Shown: piece after piece, positions 23,996 to 34,100 of the stretch
How positions within the stretch are numbered: position 1 is the stretch's first letter
How the letters are laid out: each line of letters starts with the position of its first letter
Source of the DNA: Brugia malayi
Lineage: Eukaryota > Nematoda > Chromadorea > Rhabditida > Onchocercidae
NCBI RefSeq assembly: GCF_000002995.4
Contig: NW_025062475.1
Location: 11,998,687-12,062,686, forward strand
Direction: 5' to 3'
DNA: 64,000 bases
The notes under the pieces: generated by a model
The model's database searches: none
The model's input: only the letters and a program-made list of their open reading frames with translations
Told to the model about the DNA's origin: nothing
Translations under genes and position numbers: made by a program

Positions 23996-26346
23996 AGTAA
24001 TTGGTAAATATTTTGTTGCAAAATTTAAGCATTGCTACAATTTATGGTGCAAATTTGGTGGTTGCGATAAATTTTAAACTTAAAATGTGAAAATTTTAAG
24101 AGAGAATGGAATGATTGAAAGAGAGGAAAACTGATGATAGTCTGTTGGAATATTGGGGTAATAAATTTGAATAGGGAAGCTTCTTCTCTAAGTCTAAGAT
24201 TAACCATAAGATAAAATATTGTGTTTCACTGACAATATAATCAGGGATCGGTTGAAGAGACGATGAAAGAGTGAATTAGGTAGGAGGAAGAAGGTAGAAA
24301 GGGATGCAATGATAATTGTAAGGATAAATGAGAAGGTAAGTTGTTGTCTGATACAAAAAGAGGCAAATCATAATTTATTATCACGAATTGAATGTCTGTG
24401 TCTGTGTATGCCAGTGTCTGTGTGTATGTGTGTCTGTGTATGTGTTTTGTATGTGGAATGAATGACAGAATTAAGAATTTGTGTAATGATTCGAAGCAAT
24501 TGTTTTTCGTTTCATGAATTATTACTTTCATGATTTAAAAAATATTACTTTCAATCGTTTCACAACAAATATTTCATAACTTTTAACTATTACATTTTAT
24601 TTGTAATATTTCATTTCAAATTCAGATGGAAAAATAACTTTTTAAAATTTTATTTTTTCTAAGAAACAGCGCGAGAGAGAAAGAGATAAGTTCACTCATT
24701 TTGCATGAAATTATTTTTAAGCACAATAATAAATTTAAATCGATAAATAGTTTTCATATATAGTACACAGTAAACAACTTAATAACGGTAATTAGTAACT
24801 ATGATGAATATTGATAATAATAATGATAGTTATTAATAATAGTAATTAATAGTAATATTATAATAACGATTAATAACAATGATAACAAGTAGTAATAATA
24901 ATAATAAAGTAAGTAGATTGACAAATAAATAATAAGTAATTTATTATATTACAGTAAAAAAAAAGAATAATAAAGCGAAGATTTTTAAATTTATGATTTG
25001 TCGTAGGTTATTATAATTGAAATAAGAATTACTTTATAGAAGTTTTTTTTTGCTAATTTACGAAGAAATAAATGAAATTTTTTCAAAATTCTAGGTTCAA
25101 ATCGAGGTGAAAAACGTCAACGGACAGCGTATACTAGGAATCAGGTATTGGAATTGGAAAAAGAATTTCATTTCAACAAATATTTAACTCGAAAGAGGCG
25201 CATCGAAATAGCTCATTCGTTGATGCTAACTGAGCGACAGGTTAATTGGATCATTATAATTTATTTTAATTTTTTAATTGTTATTTATTTTAAAAATCAA
25301 TAAACTGCATAATTCAAACATTAAAGATATTTACTTATTCACTTTGAAATAATCGGTCTATCCAAGTTATCTATGAAAATTGTGATTAACTGCAAATCAA
25401 TCTGAGATTTTTTTTCTAATTATTTGAATTCCATTTGCTATTACCTTTTTTTTCATCGCAAAATTTTTTTTAATTCTTTTTGATTTAATTAGCAAAAATG
25501 ATGAATTACTAGGATAAACATTTGTGAAATATTGTTTTTGCGCAAATGTTACAATTTTCCATGATGTGATAAAAATTAAAAAATGGAAGCAAAGAAAAAG
25601 GAAAAGAAATTTTGATAGTAACAGAAGAAAAATACAACAAATGATTTCATGATACTATTTGATTTAGGATAAACGTATAAGCAAGTCTTTTTCAAGACGA
25701 TATCCTCTATTAAAATTTTAATTTCGATCATTAAAAAGATTAAAACTGAGTAAGAAAATGTTACGAACAAATTACTATTAGTGTTTATTGTTTTCATTAT
25801 TTAAGCAAGTATTAATTAATTATGCTATGATTTAAAAAATTTTTTTGTTATATTCTCTAATATGTGAATTGATTTTGGTTTGGTTTTTTTTTTTCTTTTT
25901 TTTTTCAGTTTAATTCAAATCAATATTAAATTCCTCTTTAGTTAATTTTTTTTTTTCTTAATGAAGGGTAATTTGATGAAAAAAAAACAAAAACAAAAAC
26001 AAAAACAAAGCTTTAGTTTTGGTGATTGGAAATTATGCTTTGTTTTAATGAAGTATTTCATTTTTTTTTTTTTTTTTTTTGTTATTCAAGAAATGATTTT
26101 GAATTTTAAATATTCTCTCTCTCTCTTCCTCTCTCTTTATTTATTTCTATATTTTTAATAAAAGCAATAAATTGGCTTAAATAATTTCAGGTCAAAATTT
26201 GGTTCCAGAATCGTCGTATGAAGCATAAAAAAGAGAATAAAGATAAGCCAACGCCAACAGTACCATTCCCAGCTGGCGCTCTTTCATTTCATCATTTAGC
26301 CAGTTTTAATCCACGTAATTTTCTTCTAACTAATAATTATACATGA
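10890..26346 (+). CDS. lin-39: LIN-39-type Hox homeodomain transcription factor (Scr/Dfd group)
   Basis: Nuclear DNA-binding Hox factor; in C. elegans LIN-39 patterns the mid-body, including vulval precursors and neuroblasts. Exons: 10890-11066, 14188-14317, 25095-25240, 26191-26346, giving 609 nt and 202 aa, all in phase. Exon 2 carries the YPWM hexapeptide (about residues 92-95) used to contact PBC/EXD cofactors, after an acidic KEEDDEEK stretch. Exons 3-4 encode the homeodomain (about residues 108-167) with [30 protein letters not shown] and [26 protein letters not shown] directly after helix 3 is the LIN-39 signature I remember. An intron splits the homeodomain after LTERQ. Introns are 3.1, 10.8 and 0.95 kb. 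The exon 1 donor (CCG|GTCGGT) is weak, so that boundary is the least certain. GC-rich islands in intron 2 may be enhancers. Confidence 0.93.
16715..16785. promoter_or_regulatory. GC-rich island with CRE-, GATA- and Hox-like cores in lin-39 intron 2
   Basis: Within 70 bp: TACGGTAGTGG (16723-16733), TGACGTTCA (16740-16748, CRE-like), AGATAA (16750-16755, GATA-type), TAATTA (16753-16758, homeodomain core) and GGCGCTGCAAC (16765-16775). The first and last also recur elsewhere upstream of lin-39. It is flanked by poly-T and AT-rich DNA. Candidate intronic enhancer, inferred from motif density. Confidence 0.35.
20640..20910. repeat. ATT-rich imperfect repeat with an internal ~103 bp duplication
   Basis: TTATTGTTATTATC-type sequence in which a segment of about 103 bp (near 20700-20800, including ATATCACTACTACTATT) recurs at about 20803-20905. 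Open frames across it encode only Ile/Thr/Leu/Tyr-rich strings and are artefacts. Confidence 0.75.
21868..21955. repeat. GT/GTAT microsatellite
   Basis: TGTG and TATG units in lin-39 intron 2, just upstream of the GC-rich island at 21985. Confidence 0.85.
21985..22130. promoter_or_regulatory. GC-rich island in lin-39 intron 2
   Basis: About 145 bp with high GC content inside very AT-rich DNA, including GAGCGGGCGC and CGGCCGGC, and an E-box-like CAACTGTTG (22038-22046). On the plus strand all frames are broken early; one minus frame is open but resembles nothing known. Candidate conserved regulatory element. Confidence 0.35.
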
Positions 26347-27948
26347 ATATCATTCATCATTTTTAATATAATATTATTAGATATAAACTTATACTATTTA
26401 TTAATTATTAATTAGATATAAAATTAGATTCGAATAGAAATGATTTTGCAATTTATTAAATTGTGAAGTTCTTAAAATTTCTTCAAAAATTTCAAATTTT
26501 GAATAAATTTTTATGTAAAAATATTTATTCTAATCATTTAAATTTAATAACATTTGCTAATTGGTAATAAATTAATTGTGATATTATAAATTTGTATCAT
26601 ATAGTCATTATTTTCAAAAAAGAAACAAGAAAATTGATCGTATTGATCACTTTTTTAATTTACATTTTTTTTTTTTTTTTTGATTTTAGCATTAATGATA
26701 ATTGCTATATTAAACTAAGCATGTCTGAATATTTTGAAAAGTATGTAGCAATTAAATTATGAAAATTGAAATGAAAATTTTGGACTAATTATTACATGTT
26801 TTGAAATAGTAATTTATTCCTTGAAATAATTGTCTTCTCTAATTAATAACAATAATATATTATGCTAAGATTATTAAAAGTTTTAAAATGTAATTTTAAA
26901 ATAGAAATTTTGTAGGGAAAAAAAAAAGAAAAGTTGCAAATTGTTATTTTAATTGGCATAGAGTAAATGAAATTTTAGAAAAATTCTGTTTTTTTTTTCT
27001 TTTTTTTAAAAAAAAAAGATTAAAACAATAAAAAATGAATGAAATCATAGTTTGCATAATAATATTAGTAAAATTACATTTTTTTTTTCTTTTTTTTTTT
27101 TTTGAAAATATTTTTGAAAAAGAGAAGGATGAAGGAAAAAAAAAATATTAAGTAACACTTTGTTGTACTAATTTGTGCCGTTGTTAAGATCATTTTCAAA
27201 ATACTGGTTTTCCAACTCAAAATTTGTTGTCACAAAATTGCATCAACTTTACTAAATTACCAAAAAAAAAAAAGGAAAGAATTTTTTTGAAAGAAAAAAA
27301 AAAAGAAAATAGTGAAAAGTGTAAAAAAAAATTTACTTCAAAATTGACGAATGCTACTAAGAAAGATGATAATTTTGGCGCAAATTAGTTCGATCAAATA
27401 AATATTTTCTTTTATTTCCGTTTTTTTTCGCCCGCTATAAGCGTGCGTGTGTGTCTGTGTGTGTGCACGTGTATATTTATGCGTGTATTTGTTCACGTAC
27501 TTTTGCATCATTATCTGAGTAAGCGCTTTCTGAGCAAAGAAAAGCATATTTGCGCCAAAAATAACATGTAAAAAAAAAGCAACTAATAGGTTAATTTGTC
27601 GGTTTTTTCTTTTGTATAAAAATACTAAAATTGTATAATTTTAATAGGAATATAAGTATCATTTATAGATGCGCAAAATTTTCTTAGCTCAGTTTTTATT
27701 TGTTTGTAAAAACAAAAAACAAAAAAGAAACAAAAAAAAAAAAAAAAATAAATAAATAAAATAAAATAAAAAAGATACGTGTCAAAAAACAAAAAAAAAA
27801 AACATTGACAAGTGTTATTATAATTCACTTTGAGTAATTTGTTAAATTTTTCAAAAAATGGTATAAATAAACGTAATGAGCATAATTAATTAATTAATTA
27901 CTTAACTGATTAATCAAGTTAATGTTTATTCGAAGAGTCACAATGTAA

Positions 27949-28180
27949 ACAGGGTCATTTTGTACTCTTTCGTTTATACAAGGTATGAAATTGCATTTGT
28001 CTAATCTTTATTGTATCAGTTGTTTGTTATTTTGTACAAGGTATATACATATATACATATAAACAAGGTGTTTAAATTTTTATTTTAAATTTTAATTAGA
28101 CAAGGTAAATTGTATTGTTGTTGTATATGTTATTGAATATATATTAATTGCTATTCAATAAAAATAATCCACACAGGGTT
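27949..28180 (+). repeat. array of six ACA(A/G)GGT motifs
   Basis: The heptamer occurs at 27949, 27978, 28036, 28063, 28100 and 28173, usually followed by A, G or T. The spacing is irregular (27 to 73 bp) and the sequence between copies is AT-rich. The copies resemble AAG|GTA splice donors, or degenerate remnants of a tandem repeat. Confidence 0.5.
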
Positions 28181-29313
28181 TACTTATAGGGTTTGTTAAA
28201 CATTCATTTCCCTTATTTTGTTATTACATTATTTTATTGATTGATAGCTATTTTGTTTAAAAGTTAAGTTATCACAAAAAGTTCAATTTTGGATGTCTTT
28301 CAAACAGAGAAATGTTGTTTTAAACTAAAAATTTTAGATCAATTTAAGCGGTTAAATTCTTATTTCATATTTACTTATTTTGTTTTTTTTTTTTAACTAC
28401 AAATTAGAAACGGTTAGAAATTTCGGGTTAAAAGTTATTTCTGAGTATTCTAATTTTGTTTAGCTATTTTATCTACTACATATTGCGACAAATTATCTAA
28501 ATTTTGCAAATTAATGAGAAAGATAATTTAGACAAATAAATTTAAAGCTGAAATTATCTATGAAAATGCAATATTTTAAAAATAAGTTATTTAATAATTG
28601 AATAATGAAGCAAAAAAAGGAGTGAATAATACTTATTAACTTATCAATCTATTATTTATATTTCTTTGCAAGAATTTGTATTGCAACAATTTTTCAATTA
28701 TTTCTATTATATCAAAAAAAAAAACATTTTATGTTGAAAATATTGGTAAGAATCTTATGTTATTTCTTCTTTTCCTTTTCGTTTTCTCTTTTATTTCTAA
28801 TTTTCCGTTTTTAAATTTAAATAAGAGTATAAATTTGTGCGAATATCAATTTGTTTAATTAACGAGTACTTCTTTTGTATGTGTGTAGATGCTTTATATG
28901 TCAATTATTACTATTATTTTATTCTCTTATTTTGTCTTGTATTTGTCTCCATTTGATCGATTAAAACTAAAATCTACTTTTAAATCCAATATTTTTTCAT
29001 GAAACTTTTGAATTATTTTTTTCTTAGATTAACTTAGAAAATATTTACTTTCCAATCATTTAATGGAAAATTGTAGGATTATATTTCACGCTTGATAATT
29101 TTAGAATTTACAAGTTACTGATTAATAACTTTATATTTATCACTTCATTGCGTAATTATCATGAAAAAATTTTTAATTGTTAACTATCAATCATTGCAAC
29201 TAATGGAATTTCTAATATGACATATTTGAAAATTTAATTGAGAAAGAAAATACGAGTAAAGTCATAATGAACGATATATTAGATTCAGCAATTTTCAATT
29301 TTAACTATGCATA

Positions 29314-29322
29314 TGACCTTGA
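29314..29322 (-). promoter_or_regulatory. FTZ-F1/NHR-25-type extended half-site
   Basis: TGACCTTGA on the plus strand is TCAAGGTCA on the minus strand, an exact extended half-site and the second one in the window (the other is at 4158). It lies between lin-39 and lig-4. Function is inferred from the motif only. Confidence 0.25.
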
Positions 29323-31168
29323 AGAGTGTCATTTATAAAAGAAATTATCAGGGATTTCAGTAAAAATAAAAAGTAGATTTCAGTTTTTTATCTCATAACT
29401 CCCTCATAACATTGTTGATTTCTTTTTTTTTTTTGCTTATATTTGAAATGACAAAAATTGCCGCTTTGTTCTTTTTCTTCTTTTTTTGTTGTAAAATGAA
29501 ATTACTTTGCTTGAACATTACCTAATTATAATGCAACAGGAAAAAATAAATAAATAGAAGGAAATATTTTCCTCTTCCTTGTTTATCAAGAGAGAAAGAA
29601 AGAGAGAGAGAGAGAGAGGAGAATTTCTCTTATTTGAATATTTCTGTGTAGAAGGAAACTTTCAGATGGATGAATATATTAAAAAAAATAAAAATAAAAA
29701 AAATTTAATTCTAATTATACAGCTGCTACTTATTTCTCTCTTCTTTTTTTTTTGTCAAATCGATATCAGGACATTGCAAAGAAAAAAAAAAGTGATCATT
29801 GTCATTAATATTAATGTCACCAGTTTCACCAGCTGGTTTTTCTTCTTAGAATACTGTATCAGCTGGTATGAGCCAATTGTAATATAGCAATGGGCGTAAC
29901 CATATTAATTAAATGAATAAACTTCTCAATAAGTTATTGAACAGATGTCTCTGTCTTATAACAAAATAAATAAATAGCACACACTTAAGAAAAAGTAACA
30001 ATATAAAAGCAAAGTTTTGTTCACAAACATTATAATCAACTTTGCTTATTTGGGTTCCATTTGAATTCTTTTTTTAATTCTCTAATAGCAAAAGAAAATT
30101 GAAAAGTATTTTTAAGTGGAACAAAGGAAAGCTTTCTGTGTTATATGAGCTAAGCAAAACAAAGGATGAAAACTGTGATTATCTTTTTATTATTAATAAA
30201 AAAAATGAAGTTCAGTTTGAATAAATAAAGTATTGAAAAGGAACGCTCATCTGATAAATATAAAAGCAAAAGGACTTAAGTAGTTCAAGTACTGAAAGTT
30301 TGATCTTATGAGTTTAAACTGAGACAAATCGTCAGATGTAAAATTCAACTCATGCCGATTATACCACAGAAATAGAATTTTAAAATTACAGTCAAGGTGA
30401 TAAAACCATGGTCAGGAGACCAAATATCTCACACATGAAACATATAAAAACAAACAAAAAAAAGTTTTAGGTACTCTATGACCAGAAGCTATTTTTCAAA
30501 ATATCCCCTACAGAGGAAGAAACTTTGACAAGTTCTTATTCGGAAGGAATATTTCTTAGAAAAGTAAAGAATCATAAACGTTTTTTTTTAAAAAAAAAAA
30601 CTTATCTTTGTTTCCTAACACAAAGAAAGACTAAACTTTACTATTACATAACGCAAAGCTCAGAAGAAACAATTATACTAAATACAATAACTTATTTTGT
30701 TTTGAAAATGTCCATAATTGAGGAAATATCTACCTTCGCTATCTTATAATTTTCATTTGAAAATTATTAAATGGAATGTCTTTGAAATTTCTTCATCATT
30801 TTTTTATATATCAAAACTTTCAATGCGACGAACAAACTGCGTTAACCTTTTCTTAAATTTTATTCCATGCAATTTGATTATTTAATAAAGTTTAAAAACT
30901 AACATTCCGGAGATACTCGGGAGTCTGATGCATGTAATAGAAATTATACAATATGGAGAAAAGAAAAATAAAGAAATATCCCTGATACACTTGATCACAT
31001 CCATTTTTTAATGACATTAATTCTGCGATCCTTACAGATAATTTTTTCTAAAGCCAAATAATCCAGTCAAAACATAAAAGTAATGGTTATTCATGCGAAT
31101 AAACCATAATTTTAAGGAAATTATTTGTAAAAAAATGAAAAAAGAATTGATTTTTAAAATTTTAGACG

Positions 31169-34100
31169 TTATAGTAAATCGAGTGTGTTCTCCAGCCAGC
31201 AAATATCAACAGTGGCCATTTTCTTTAACAAGTTGTCATACGCTTTTTTCCTGAAAAAAAAAAAAATTGTTTTCTTTCAATTTCAAAATGATATTCTACA
31301 AAAAATAAATAAAAAAATTATAATGTCGATGAAAATAGGTACAAACGGATAAAAATTTAAGATTTAAATTGCAAGTATCATGTATTCAATTATACAAATA
31401 TATAATGAAATTTTTTTCTGGGAAATCTGATAGTTTTTCATAGAACAAAGATTATACCTGTCAGGAACAACAATATGAGTAACAGCACTGCTTTTATTTG
31501 TACTCAGATCAGCACCGTGCATTCGCAATAAAATTTGAGCATATATTTTTTGAATTTTCGTTAAGTTCTCATGTAAATAAAATGTTTGACCATAAAATCG
31601 ATTAAACTTATCATCCATAAATAGTTGTTTTCTTAATGCTTCCTCAGCAGCTAACGGTTTTTTCCGCTAAAAATTTTGAAATATAGAAAATCAATTCTTG
31701 TTTGAAATGCAAATCACTGAAACCAACAAATCCATATTTGCAAATATGTTTAAGAACTAACCTTAGGTACTTTTATCTTGTCCAGCAAAGCACTAACACT
31801 TGCAACTGTATATGCAGTAGAATTCGATAGCATGATGGAATTTTCTGATACTTTATCATCTCCAAATAAAGAATAAAGACTATCGTCAACAACGTGAACA
31901 GTTTCTTTCTTCGTACTGCAATAGCGAATTTACGTTCCAATGTTAATGCAAACTTAACAAACAGCAAGTGACTTTTATATAATAAGAACAGAGATCAAGT
32001 TTAGTTCTTGATTGGTTACATTATAAAAGTATAAAAAACAACATTAGAAAACGGATCAAAGAAAATCAAAGAATTATTTTTTCACAGAAAGGGTCAGAAT
32101 GCATATTAAAACCAGGATGCAAATTAAACAATGTTGAGGAAAGTTTATATAAATAATAACCTTCAACAAGTGGTGAAGAATGCATTTACTCCAAAACTTT
32201 CTTGTCAAGTGCACTTTTCTAACGTTTTATAAAATAAAAACTTACATAGGTATGACTTTGCCCATATGTTTACATGCTATAAGCCAGTCTGCGCTGACAA
32301 CATTATATTTGTTACTTTTAATAATCGATTTTGATTTCACATGTTTGGGCTCTCCAGTTACAACAAAAAGTGTTTTAGGACCTGAACAGAATTCATTAGA
32401 AATTATTACTTTTTTTTTTTTTTTCTTAATAAATTCATGAATAAAATCGTAAAATAAAAACTATAATTGAGAATGTAGATACTAAACCTGGATTAGCGAC
32501 GTGAATCCCACCAAATGAATCAATGATCGCTTGCAGATCCTGCGTTGTTACACTAGAGGTACCTCTTAAGATACAAATTTGTTTCTCTTTTAAATCCTGA
32601 TTTATTTCCTCGATACGCGCTTTCTTAGTTTGATATTGCTCAAGTACATGTACATTTGTCGTATGTCTTTTTGTATTTGTTACGCTTTGCGCATTTTTTA
32701 TACTATCTAGACGTAAATTCTGAAAAAAATACTTTGTAAAGTAATTTCGGTGATTATAGTTAGTACATTTCCAACCAATTTTCTACATCCACCCTTCTCG
32801 CCCACATGCCCTCCCTCTCCCCTCCCCAAAAAAAAAAAAAAAAAAAAAAAAAAGAAGGAACCTTATCAAAGTCTAAAAATGCTTGGTACTGATCGATGTC
32901 TTTAACATATTTGTCATCTCGATATGTCCTCAGAGTCGGAGCATATAATCTCCCATTTCTTAATCCTTTAGCTCGAATCTGGCATAAATTTCGAAGATTA
33001 AGTAGAAAACCTAATCAACTGAAATAGCTTGAAATTTTCATAACAGCTTAATTCTGTTGTACCTTTAATGGATCAAAAAATACCTCAACAACTTGTATGT
33101 TATTCTGATTTACAAAATGACTTGGCAAATCGCTTGTCGTGTAATCATTATGAATCCAATTTGGAACCTTATCACTTTTGAAGAAACCATGGCCTCGTGT
33201 CAAACGACTTTTAAGAAATGAACGAGTTGTATCATCCAATCCTGTTCCTACTTTACCAACCATGAAGAACTTACCATCTAAAAAACAAAATTCACGAAAC
33301 ATTATGAAAAAGCATAATCGAATTTATGATTAAACTTGTATATGTAAATGATTCAATAATGACAAATATTTCGTGATAAGCAGAAATAAATGGACAGTAC
33401 CTCTAAGCGTTGCCAAACAATAACTACTGATTTTATTATTCCTACCAAGATCGACACCAACAACTGCAAGATCTAATGTTTCATCGCCCAGATGAAACGG
33501 TTTTACCTAAAGTTATATAAATACTTATAAGAGCTAACATTTAAAAAAAAAAAAAAAAAAATGAACATACAACACACATAACTCTGTTAAGTCAAAAGGA
33601 TAAAATTACTTTTTAAAAAAATTCGACAAAAAATGGACAAAAAAATACCTTAAACCAACCATTTGCCATTTGACGCACGCCCGTTTTATAAATAGAATTC
33701 ATTTTCTTTGCCACAACGCCCTCTTGACCATTCATTACAGCTTCTTCATACAGTGAAGCAAATTCTTCCCTACAAAAATGAACATGAAATACAATAATAC
33801 AGTTATCACCTAACATTTCTAAAAAATGTTTGAAATCTATCACAACTCTCTAATTAGACTAACAAAACTGTTTCGTGCAAAATTAAAAAAAAAGTTTCTC
33901 TTGCAAATTTTTTCTGTACTGTATTATTAAATGTTTGTCTTCCTCAAGTACATATACAATCTACTTATAATTCAGTTAATTGATTTTATCGGTTTTCTTT
34001 TTCGATATGCTTCGATGATTTTATATTGAACTAATCCAACGAGGAAAACTGACCTCGTTTTGACAACAGTGAACTTCGATACGAATATTTTTGTTTCGTC

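Larger units (their letters stand above)
14318..25094. other. lin-39 intron 2 (10.8 kb)
   Basis: Separates the YPWM exon from the homeodomain exons. Mostly AT-rich with long poly-T runs, GT/CA microsatellites (19361-19472, 21868-21945), a GA tract (23960-23990) and an ATT-rich duplicated block (20640-20910). GC-richer islands at 16715-16785, 21985-22130 and 23390-23500 stand out. I found no additional exon. Confidence 0.7.
26347..31168. other. lin-39 3' flank and convergent intergenic region
   Basis: AT-rich region between the lin-39 stop and the lig-4 stop. It contains a GT microsatellite (27432-27475), an array of ACAAGGT-like motifs (27949-28180), an AATAAA at 28158-28163 that could end a long lin-39 3' UTR, an FTZ-F1-type site on the minus strand (29314-29322) and a GA tract (29596-29620). 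No coding exon was recognised. Confidence 0.5.

Noticed and set aside
25092..25104. tRNA B-box-like GGTTCAAATC
   Set aside because: It is the start of lin-39 exon 3 (codons for Gly-Ser-Asn-Arg) and has no matching A-box or cloverleaf.
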